Shown in pieces: positions 6,447-11,940 of a stretch of DNA of 11,940 nucleotides. The notes beneath the pieces are model-generated. The model was not told where the DNA came from and did no database searches. It was given only the letters and a program-made list of their open reading frames with translations. Position 1 is the stretch's first letter. Every line of letters starts with the position of its first letter. Source of the DNA: GWB1-37-8 sp964603935 (lineage in GTDB: Bacteria; Patescibacteriota; Microgenomatia; Levybacterales; UBA12049); NCBI GenBank assembly GCA_964603935.1, contig CAZRWL010000024.1, positions 1 to 11,940 on the forward strand. The letters are read 5' to 3'. Both the position numbers and the translations under genes were made by a program.

Positions 6447-6805
6447 TAGGTTTTCCAGTTGTTGCGGAGATTTGTAAGTTTTCCGCCGAGCAAATTGTAT
6501 CTTTTAAGAAGGTTATCGCAAAAATCTATTGACCAAAAACTTAAATCCCTAGCCATGCTTATATGTACTTCCATTTCGTTGGCTGAGCCTATTGCTGAAT
6601 CCAAGTGAATTTTAAACTGCTTTTCAAACCTTCTTTTAGCCCAGCCTTCTGCGATATTTGCTGGAACGGATTTCGAAGCCCTTCTCAACTGGGATCCCAA
6701 ATCATTTCTCTCAAAAAGTGGTAACTTATTCACGTTTTTATTAATTATAATCGCTAAATCATAAGCTTCTCTATAAACTTCCAAATCCCTAAAACTTTTA
6801 ATCAT
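6443..6805 (-). CDS. Four-helix-bundle protein 2 (23S rRNA intervening-sequence-type)
   Basis: 120 aa from ATG 6805, beginning MIKSFRDLEVYREAYDLA, the usual N-terminus of the family. Signature residues follow: LGSQLRRASKSVPANIAEGWAKR (about 36-58) and FKIHLDSAIGSANEMEVHI. It is a clear relative of four-helix-bundle protein 1, but the two are diverged, so they are not a recent tandem duplication. An ATG at 6841 in the same frame would add 12 residues encoded entirely by the heptad array and is rejected. A promoter with a 7-nt gap to ATG 6805 supports this start. Flanked by inverted heptad arrays like its paralogue. No catalytic motif is seen; possible RNA binding is inference from the family. 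Confidence 0.92.
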   Translation of the reverse strand: MIKSFRDLEVYREAYDLAIIINKNVNKLPLFERNDLGSQLRRASKSVPANIAEGWAKRRFEKQFKIHLDSAIGSANEMEVHISMARDLSFWSIDFCDNLLKRYNLLGGKLTNLRNNWKTY

Positions 6806-6812
6806 TATTAAA

Positions 6813-6841
6813 ATTGTATGTTTTCTAACTTCCATCTTCAA
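6813..6841 (-). promoter_or_regulatory. Candidate leaderless promoter of four-helix-bundle gene 2
   Basis: TTGAAG (6836-6841), 17-bp spacer, TACAAT (6813-6818), then 7 nt to ATG 6805. The -35 and most of the spacer are made of heptad repeat units, so the array appears to carry the promoter. Confidence 0.5.
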
Positions 6842-6882
6842 CAGTCAAAATACTACCGTCAATCTTCTACTTTCTATCGTCT
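6820..6882. repeat. Heptanucleotide repeat array, right of four-helix-bundle gene 2
   Basis: Nine in-phase 7-mers on the minus strand: AGACGAT, AGAAAGT, AGAAGAT, TGACGGT, AGTATTT, TGACTGT, TGAAGAT, GGAAGTT, AGAAAAC. Same consensus as 6356-6446 but in inverted orientation; GACGGTAG and GAAGATTGA words are shared between the arms. Confidence 0.83.
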
Positions 6883-6928
6883 AATTTATGTCAGGTTGAT
6901 TTGTCAAGCAGTTCGGCTCCGCTCACTG

Positions 6929-6934
6929 TAAAAT
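6929..6934 (+). promoter_or_regulatory. Candidate -10 box of the 983-aa gene
   Basis: TAAAAT ending 9 nt before ATG 6944. No good -35 at 16-18 bp. It would give an almost leaderless mRNA if ATG 6944 is the start; if ATG 7025 is used, the leader would be about 80 nt with its own ribosome-binding site. Confidence 0.35.
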
Positions 6935-6943
6935 TCGGCCCGT

Positions 6944-9895
6944 ATGAAAGAAGCAGAAAAAATAATTAAAGCCGATTTGACAAAGATGCCTAATCCGCCT
7001 TATGCTAGGGGTGGGGAGATTTTTATGGAAGGAAAACCAGATATGACGCCTGCAAAAGACCAACAACCTTCTGCGAAAACAATGCAAGATGCAGTGGAAA
7101 AGCTTTTGCAACAGCCAGGCTTAAATGTTGGGGTAAGAGGGGCATTAGAGCAGTTTTTAAAACAGGGAGGCGTGCCATTTTCTGGCGGCGCCCCAGAACC
7201 GGGAGAACCAACTGCGCAAGCAGGAGGAACAGGGCAGGGTAGCGGAGAAGGAAATCCTCCACCCACTTCCGGTTCTCCACCCGAGGAGCCGAATGAACAA
7301 GAAAGAGCGCTAACCATTAAGGATGTAAGGGCAGCGAACTTAATAGGTAAATTTAAGCAGGAACATGGAGAAAATGATCCTAAAAAAATTCAACAGCTTA
7401 GAGGTGATCTTTCAAGGCGGATACAGGAATTGGAGAAGGAGCAGGACGAGTTGGGAGCTAGGGAAGGAGCAAGAATTACAGAGGGAGAAAGAAAGGGAGA
7501 ATTAACAACGGAAGCTGCCGCTACTATAGACGAAATAAGCAATAGGATAGGAGAGATTCAGGAAGTTCTTGCTGGAATTTTCCCGAATCAGGAGGGGGGC
7601 AGGAGAGGAGATCCCTTGGTAGCAAAACTTAATAAAGAATCTGAAGAATTTGTCAGAGGTCTTCTGGGACGAGGCCTTAAGATAAGTGAGATAAACGATT
7701 TAGCAAAACTTACTCCGGGAGAAAAAGCTAAGAGGAGAGAATTGGTTCATGACATAAAGGAGTTTATTGAAGGTCAGCCTTCAATTGAGACCAGCAGTTT
7801 CAATTCCGACATATTGCTCGCTGTCCGCCACTTTAAGGAATTAAGAGAAGAACTTATCTCAGACATTCTCTTTAAGTCATTTCAGGACAGTTCGGAAACA
7901 AATGAATACGAGGTCGGTTTATATGCTGCTTCCAATCTGGATATTTTACTTGGATTCATGAGTAAAGATGACAATGAAAGATATAAAAAGCTGTTTACTC
8001 TTAGGACAGCGACACGCTTTTTCCAAACAATGAACTCAACTGTAATTAAGGGTACTTTTGATTCCTTTGGTCACTCTGCAGAGAATATCAACTATGAGCA
8101 TTTTGAAAACATGAGGGATATCAGGGGGTCAGGTCTTGCCATGAGGCTTTTTGAGCAGGCATACAAAGATGTCTTGGCAGACGACAAGAAAGTAACGCAG
8201 GATAAAGTTGCTGGAATTAAGACATTCGTTGAGAAAACATTTAAGGAAATGAATGAAGCAGGATTAATAAAGAGTGAATTTGCTCCATATAGGGAGAATT
8301 CCAGAATGGAGGATTGGGAGATAAAAAGAGCTTTGGCTGCCGGACGGACATTTTTCAATATTACATTAAGAGCTGCGGAAAACATAGCAACTGGACAAGT
8401 TCCAACCGATAGAAAGAGATATACTTCTCCTCCCCAAGAAGACATGGTTAGAATACTAAACTGGAATCAGTGGTTATTAGCAAGATTTACAGTTGGGGGA
8501 GGTAAGGAAGGCAGGCATGGAGAGGAATTTTTGAAGATGACAACTGACAGATATCAGGATTTTTTGAGATATAAAGGAGCAAAGCTTGATAAGAATAAAA
8601 TTACTGAATTTGGAGGGGTTGATGTCAGAAAAATGGAAGACGGAAGTCAATACAGAACTTCTGGTGTTTATAGCGGTTGGCGTTTGGAAAATATGGCATT
8701 TAATGAAATTTATTTTAATTATGAAGGAAGAAGGTTAAGCGTGCAAGAATTTAGAGATGGGGTAAAAGATAGAGTTGATGCGGTTAAGAATAGAATTGAA
8801 GAAAGAAAAAAAGTAAATCCCAACATGGATCCAAAAGACCTGATTACAGAGGAAGATCAGCGGGAATATAGAGATATTCTTATGCCTGTTGTTAATAATC
8901 TAAATTTTGGTTTAAGCATGCTTATAAAAAATGGAGATTTTGGAACCCAAGATAATAAATTAGGATATCTGCTAAGAACTGAAATATGGAGAAAAATAGC
9001 TAAAACAAATACTCCTCTACTGATAGATTACTTAATGGATATAAAATATGCATCTGATATTCCAGATGCAGAGAAAGCAAAAAGTATAGCTGTCTTAAGA
9101 AATAAGCTGGTTCCTGAATGGAGCGACGAGCAATGGGAAATTTTCAGAACAAAAGCCTTGATCGGGTTTGAGCGAATAATAGGGGAGGGAATGGGAGAAA
9201 AATTAACGCCAATCGTTCAGGAGTATGAGCTTAGCGCAGATGAAAAAAAATTAGAAGATGCGATTAAAGAAGAGGGGGAAAAACTTGCCCCGCATTTGGC
9301 AGATATTATATTTCCGTACACGCCTTTTATGAATGATATGCCATTTGAGGAGCTTCAGTACAAGTACACAGGTCAGACATTCTACAAGAGAAGGACTACG
9401 GGAGATCTTGGAGGATTTAACAAAGGACAGAACGCCTATACAAAAATATTAGATAATGCTGGAGGCATACCTACTAAAGAAGCTATCGAAGCAATGGGGG
9501 AGATAGTAGCTGGAATAGCTGGACCTGAAGGACCGAGACCTGCAATGGAGGCAAACTTTCCTACATTTAGCGCCTTATTAGATGTGGTAGTGGCTGATCC
9601 CGGAAAGCGTCAGGCTATGGTTAAAATACTGCTAGAAGCAACTCGTAAGGAAACATCCCTAGCTCAACGATGGGCAGGTATAAAAGCAGAGTCTTTCATA
9701 GAGTCGGAGGCAGCTAATTTAATAGATGATGCGTCTAGGGCAGGAATATTAAATCCTGAACTTGCGAGATATCTTAAAAAGAATAAGCATTTAACTCTAT
9801 CTGCTATCTTATGGATGCTTATTAGAGATGTTTTTATTATGGCTCCTGTATTTGTTGGGGTAGAAGTAGTTAGTAAAGTAACAAAAGATAAATAG
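6944..9895 (+). CDS. Unrecognised 983-aa helical protein of a CPR T4SS locus
   Basis: I do not recognise a family. There is no signal peptide. Residues 1-75 are mostly polar, 76-118 are a Gly/Pro/Ser/Glu-rich disordered linker, 147-172 look like a short coiled coil (charged QLRGDLSRRIQELEKEQDEL), and 225-945 are a long, mainly helical globular region rich in Lys/Glu with no Walker, HExxH, nuclease or peptidase motif that I can find. Residues about 950-977 form one hydrophobic segment (SAILWMLIRDVFIMAPVFVGVEVV), a possible C-terminal membrane anchor. ATG 6944 follows a -10-like box; ATG 7025 (residue 28) follows GGGGAG at 6 nt and is a credible alternative start giving 956 aa. It lies between T4SS pilin and VirB6-like genes but on the opposite strand. 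Possible structural component, cytoplasmic partner or secreted substrate; none is shown. Confidence 0.85.
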   Translation: MKEAEKIIKADLTKMPNPPYARGGEIFMEGKPDMTPAKDQQPSAKTMQDAVEKLLQQPGLNVGVRGALEQFLKQGGVPFSGGAPEPGEPTAQAGGTGQGSGEGNPPPTSGSPPEEPNEQERALTIKDVRAANLIGKFKQEHGENDPKKIQQLRGDLSRRIQELEKEQDELGAREGARITEGERKGELTTEAAATIDEISNRIGEIQEVLAGIFPNQEGGRRGDPLVAKLNKESEEFVRGLLGRGLKISEINDLAKLTPGEKAKRRELVHDIKEFIEGQPSIETSSFNSDILLAVRHFKELREELISDILFKSFQDSSETNEYEVGLYAASNLDILLGFMSKDDNERYKKLFTLRTATRFFQTMNSTVIKGTFDSFGHSAENINYEHFENMRDIRGSGLAMRLFEQAYKDVLADDKKVTQDKVAGIKTFVEKTFKEMNEAGLIKSEFAPYRENSRMEDWEIKRALAAGRTFFNITLRAAENIATGQVPTDRKRYTSPPQEDMVRILNWNQWLLARFTVGGGKEGRHGEEFLKMTTDRYQDFLRYKGAKLDKNKITEFGGVDVRKMEDGSQYRTSGVYSGWRLENMAFNEIYFNYEGRRLSVQEFRDGVKDRVDAVKNRIEERKKVNPNMDPKDLITEEDQREYRDILMPVVNNLNFGLSMLIKNGDFGTQDNKLGYLLRTEIWRKIAKTNTPLLIDYLMDIKYASDIPDAEKAKSIAVLRNKLVPEWSDEQWEIFRTKALIGFERIIGEGMGEKLTPIVQEYELSADEKKLEDAIKEEGEKLAPHLADIIFPYTPFMNDMPFEELQYKYTGQTFYKRRTTGDLGGFNKGQNAYTKILDNAGGIPTKEAIEAMGEIVAGIAGPEGPRPAMEANFPTFSALLDVVVADPGKRQAMVKILLEATRKETSLAQRWAGIKAESFIESEAANLIDDASRAGILNPELARYLKKNKHLTLSAILWMLIRDVFIMAPVFVGVEVVSKVTKDK
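7013..7018 (+). promoter_or_regulatory. Shine-Dalgarno-like site that would select ATG 7025
   Basis: GGGGAG 6 nt before the in-frame ATG 7025. It is well spaced and stands out in a window where most starts have none. It makes the N-terminal 27 residues of the 983-aa reading doubtful. Confidence 0.4.
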
Positions 9896-9914
9896 AACAT
9901 CATTGTTTCTTGAA

Positions 9915-11690
9915 TTATCCAAACAATTTCCTCGTAAGACTTTGTCTTAATCCTTCAGCGCCTTTCTTGCCTGTTAATGGATCACCAATCAAGTAAGAAG
10001 ATGTTGCACCAGCCAATGATTTCGCAGCTCCACCAAATACCCCTGTTCCGGCGCCGATGGCTTTGCCGAGACCTGTGTCGACTTTTGGCGCTTTGATTGC
10101 GGTTTTAATAATGTTCAATATATTTGGAGTAATCAGCACTATGCCAAGACTTATAAATCCTTTTATAGCTTCGGGACTAATTCTGTCTCCAATAAGCGGA
10201 GGAACAAAATGATTAACATTCCCGTCTCCGATTGCGTCCTGAAATACTTTTCCCAGCAATAACATTGCTATTACCGCGGGAAATACTGCTAGATTGGCAA
10301 TAATATCTTTGAGCCATCCGGTAATGCTAATCGGGCTTCCCGGAACAATGCCTCCGATAATCCAAAACGGCGCGAAAACCACATCAAGAAGAATTTGGAT
10401 GTATGCCATAAGTAAAGTAAACCAAAGCCGGAAAAGAGCAACCAGCATGGCAATAAACAGAATAAGAAACACAACCAGCGTTGCAATTCCGGGAATAATA
10501 ATTGGCAATGTCAAAGCGCCTACAGCAGCTCCTGTTATAAAATTTCCTATAACACTTCCTATTGTTGCTCCCGCAATTGTGCCTAAACCGGGAATAGGAA
10601 TAGCAGCGGTACCTAGAGCTCCACCCAAAATAGATCCCAGACCTCCGGATGTTTTTCCTAAACTACTTCCGATTTTTTTTAATCCATTTTTTGCATTTTC
10701 AACGATATCGTTTGCGTTTAAAGCTTGTGCAGTCCCTATTTTATTGAGAGCTGGTATAATAAAATTACCTGCAAACCCGCCTACAACAGATGAAAAAATT
10801 ATTCCTCCGGGAGTGTAAAATATATCTTTAAGCTCTGATCCCACAGCAGTGGAAGATTTAAATGCGACTCCGAGACCAACAGACCGGTTGGCTGCTGCGA
10901 ATGGGTTGGGAGCTGTGGCGACTTTGTGCGTTATTGCAGGGTCTATATTTTTGCTGTCGCTTGAGGTGATGATATTTCCCACAAGATAAATAGATGTGTA
11001 CATCATGTCTATCAGAAATCCCGCGATGGCGTAGGAGAAAGTTACCAGCAAAATTCCGATGATGATTTTGGGAATTTGATTTTGGATTGTCATGACAGTT
11101 CGAGGATCAATTTTGATCCTTAGCATTATCGCAACTCCGATAACTACAAAAACAATGACAAAAACCAAATAAACAACATTGCGAAAAGCAGTCCACAGCC
11201 CCATCAGCGGTCTTAATCCTTCAAAGCCAGTGCCGGTTGTTTGGGCAAAAGCAGATTTGGCAATGCCGAAATTTCCCGCCAGATTTTGAAAATAATCTGC
11301 GGTACGAAGAGGAGGGGTATAAAGCAGGGAAATCATATTGCCCATTGCCCCGATCGCACCCCCCGACTTCGCCAAGGCTTCGTCGGGCAAGCCCGCTTTT
11401 TGCAGAAATCCGATTTTTCCTGTTGCCTGATCCACGCCAAGACATGCTTGTTTGGGATTGATAGGATCAATTCCTGCAATCTGGCAGGTAATTGCGCTCA
11501 TAATTTCAATTACAGTGCTTTGGGTTGAGTAATGCGGATTATTCGGAACATCAGCGTTATTGTCTTGGTTTGGGAGTTGTGTCGATTGTGTCGGTTGAGT
11601 AATGGCATACGAAGGAGCAGGGGAAGATAGAAGATAGAAGGTAGAAAATAGAAAGAAAGAAAAAACTAAAATTTTGGACAGGATTTTCAT
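9915..11690 (-). CDS. VirB6/TrbL-like polytopic T4SS membrane protein with signal peptide
   Basis: 591 aa. Signal peptide 1-29 (cleavage near SYA), a Gln/Thr/Asn-rich exported segment (30-60), then at least five to seven hydrophobic segments: about 171-190, 207-230, 295-315, a Gly/Ala-rich stretch 349-400, 401-440, 462-482 and 510-527. A TrbL/VirB6-like core is suggested by the FRLWFTLLMAYIQILLDVVFAPFWIIGGIVPG region (420-451), and the basic Gly-rich tail (540-591) should be cytoplasmic. VirB6-type proteins are inner-membrane channel components. ATG 11690 has no close Shine-Dalgarno; TTGACA lies 31 nt upstream. Ends 19 bp from the convergent 983-aa gene. Two oddities: heptad repeat DNA encodes part of the signal peptide, and a GC-rich palindrome encodes residues 99-110. 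Confidence 0.85.
   Translation of the reverse strand: MKILSKILVFSFFLFSTFYLLSSPAPSYAITQPTQSTQLPNQDNNADVPNNPHYSTQSTVIEIMSAITCQIAGIDPINPKQACLGVDQATGKIGFLQKAGLPDEALAKSGGAIGAMGNMISLLYTPPLRTADYFQNLAGNFGIAKSAFAQTTGTGFEGLRPLMGLWTAFRNVVYLVFVIVFVVIGVAIMLRIKIDPRTVMTIQNQIPKIIIGILLVTFSYAIAGFLIDMMYTSIYLVGNIITSSDSKNIDPAITHKVATAPNPFAAANRSVGLGVAFKSSTAVGSELKDIFYTPGGIIFSSVVGGFAGNFIIPALNKIGTAQALNANDIVENAKNGLKKIGSSLGKTSGGLGSILGGALGTAAIPIPGLGTIAGATIGSVIGNFITGAAVGALTLPIIIPGIATLVVFLILFIAMLVALFRLWFTLLMAYIQILLDVVFAPFWIIGGIVPGSPISITGWLKDIIANLAVFPAVIAMLLLGKVFQDAIGDGNVNHFVPPLIGDRISPEAIKGFISLGIVLITPNILNIIKTAIKAPKVDTGLGKAIGAGTGVFGGAAKSLAGATSSYLIGDPLTGKKGAEGLRQSLTRKLFG
11361..11394. repeat. GC-rich palindromic element in frame within the VirB6-like gene
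   Basis: CCCGAC (11362-11367) pairs with GTCGGG (11382-11387); inside, GCC-AA-GGC (11371-11378) pairs after a 3x3 internal loop. A second small palindrome GGGCAAGCCC follows at 11385-11394. It encodes GLPDEALAKSG without breaking the frame and is much richer in GC than its surroundings. From memory, peptides from the other frames of such DNA (ARRSLGEVG and the like) recur in candidate-phyla proteins; not verified. Confidence 0.55.
11622..11656. repeat. Heptanucleotide repeat inside signal-peptide codons
   Basis: Five in-phase 7-mers on the plus strand: GGAAGAT, AGAAGAT, AGAAGGT, AGAAAAT, AGAAAGA, the same consensus as the arrays around four-helix-bundle gene 2. On the coding strand they specify residues 12-23 (FFLFSTFYLLSS), the hydrophobic core of the VirB6-like signal peptide. 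Confidence 0.7.
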
Positions 11691-11698
11691 CTAATCTT

Positions 11699-11727
11699 AG
11701 TTTCCTTAATTTCTCCGAAATTGTCAA
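11699..11727 (-). promoter_or_regulatory. Candidate promoter of the VirB6-like gene
   Basis: A perfect TTGACA (11722-11727) lies 31 nt before ATG 11690, the same distance as in the strong pilin 2 promoter (30 nt). The -10 at 17 bp would be GAAACT (11699-11704), a poor match, so this is tentative. Confidence 0.3.
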
Positions 11728-11733
11728 GTTTTG

Positions 11734-11742
11734 TGGTAAAAT
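11734..11742 (+). promoter_or_regulatory. Extended -10 promoter of the tRNA-Arg/tRNA-Ser unit
   Basis: TGGTAAAAT, an extended -10 identical in form (TGnTAAAAT) to the one before the HELSH gene. It ends 9 nt before the mature tRNA-Arg. No clear -35 at normal spacing. Confidence 0.5.
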
Positions 11743-11751
11743 ACAGACAAT

Positions 11752-11825
11752 GTGTCCGTAGCTTAATTGGATAAAGCGTCAGATTGCGGATCTGATGACT
11801 GCGAGTTCAAGTCTCGCCGGGCACA
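11752..11825 (+). tRNA. tRNA-Arg (anticodon GCG)
   Basis: Full cloverleaf: acceptor GTGTCCG/CGGGCAC (one G-U pair), D-stem GCTT/AAGC, anticodon stem TCAGA/TCTGA with loop TTGCGGA, variable loop TGACT, T-arm GCGAG-TTCAAGT-CTCGC, discriminator A11825. Anticodon GCG (11786-11788) reads CGC and CGU, so arginine; the GGATA of the D-loop is Arg-like. CCA is not encoded (CAA follows). Unusual in having G34 where bacterial tRNA-Arg normally has A34 (inosine). Confidence 0.93.
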
Positions 11826-11834
11826 CAACATCCT

Positions 11835-11919
11835 GGAGGGTTCGCATAGTGGACAATTGCACGAGTTTCGAAAACTCGAGGGAGTAATCCCTACACAGGT
11901 TCGAATCCTGTACCCTCCG
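11835..11919 (+). tRNA. tRNA-Ser (anticodon CGA)
   Basis: Class II tRNA: acceptor GGAGGGT/ACCCTCC, short D-stem GCA/TGC, anticodon stem CGAGT/ACTCG with loop TTCGAAA (anticodon CGA at 11869-11871, codon UCG), long variable arm with stem AGGGA/TCCCT, T-arm ACAGG-TTCGAAT-CCTGT, discriminator G11919. CCA is not encoded. It starts 9 nt after tRNA-Arg and is probably cotranscribed. A GC-rich CTTCGCCTCGCTGTAGCTCG tail follows to the window end. Confidence 0.95.
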
Positions 11920-11940
11920 CCTTCGCCTCGCTGTAGCTCG

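Noticed and set aside
5162..6805. Toxin-antitoxin modules
   Set aside because: Each four-helix-bundle gene stands alone with no small partner gene overlapping it, and the family signature points to the 23S intervening-sequence group.
6806..6841. Upstream ATG 6841 as the start of four-helix-bundle gene 2
   Set aside because: The added 12 residues are encoded by heptad repeat units and by the likely promoter; family members start at MIKSFRDL, i.e. ATG 6805.
6356..6882. CRISPR-like array
   Set aside because: Units are contiguous degenerate 7-mers without spacers, and no cas genes are present.
9896..9914. Intrinsic terminator between the convergent 983-aa and VirB6-like genes
   Set aside because: The 19-bp gap holds no stem-loop or T-run; none of the gene ends in the window shows a convincing terminator hairpin.
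10294..10818. 174-codon open frame on the plus strand
   Set aside because: It is antisense to the Gly/Ala/Ile-rich part of the VirB6-like gene, is Pro/Ile-biased as expected of a shadow, and lacks a promoter or ribosome-binding site.
11752..11919. tRNA genes as an integration site for a mobile T4SS element
   Set aside because: The T4SS genes lie on the 5' side of the tRNAs, while integration usually uses the 3' end; no integrase or duplicated tRNA end is visible in the window.
1..11940. Alternative genetic code with UGA as glycine
   Set aside because: TGA terminates the PrgI gene exactly at the GTGA overlap, and no gene needs an in-frame TGA to be read through.

Overview
The window looks like a chromosomal piece of a Candidate Phyla Radiation (Patescibacteria) bacterium, possibly of the Microgenomates group. 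The reasons are family-level: a reduced type IV secretion (T4SS) locus with several paralogous two-TM T4SS pilins, a PrgI-type protein fused to a carboxypeptidase-regulatory-like domain, stand-alone four-helix-bundle (23S rRNA intervening-sequence-type) proteins, Thr-Pro-rich stretches after signal peptides, and tRNAs without an encoded CCA. TGA is used as a stop codon, so the UGA=Gly code of Gracilibacteria/SR1 does not apply. The assignment is inference from gene content, not from a marker gene.

Layout, left to right. 1-3133 (minus): an apparent operon read as PrgI-CPD fusion, TraC-like N-terminal-domain protein, VirB4 ATPase (cut by the window edge), with a 4-bp GTGA overlap and a 2-bp gap at its junctions. 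3238-3918 (plus): a small polytopic membrane protein with an HELSH zinc-protease motif. 3890-6308 (minus): four paralogous T4SS pilin-like proteins, interrupted at 5162-5536 by a four-helix-bundle gene; a second such gene lies at 6443-6805. Each four-helix-bundle gene sits between inverted arrays of degenerate 7-bp repeats. 6944-9895 (plus): a 983-aa helical protein I do not recognise. 9915-11690 (minus): a large polytopic VirB6/TrbL-like protein with a signal peptide. 11752-11919 (plus): tRNA-Arg(GCG) and tRNA-Ser(CGA).

How it fits together (inference): VirB4 would power assembly, PrgI/VirB3-like and VirB6-like proteins would form the inner-membrane channel, and the pilin paralogues would be the pilus or channel subunits. 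No VirB7-VirB10 or VirD4 is visible here. The HELSH protein and the 983-aa protein are conserved-context candidates for unknown accessory roles.

Three structural observations stand out. (1) Many genes lack a Shine-Dalgarno sequence and instead have a -10-like hexamer 7-8 nt before the start codon, implying leaderless mRNAs. (2) Heptanucleotide repeat arrays flank both four-helix-bundle genes in inverted orientation, and the same heptad occurs inside the signal-peptide codons of the VirB6-like gene. (3) A GC-rich palindrome is embedded in frame in the VirB6-like gene. No non-coding stretch exceeds 300 bases.
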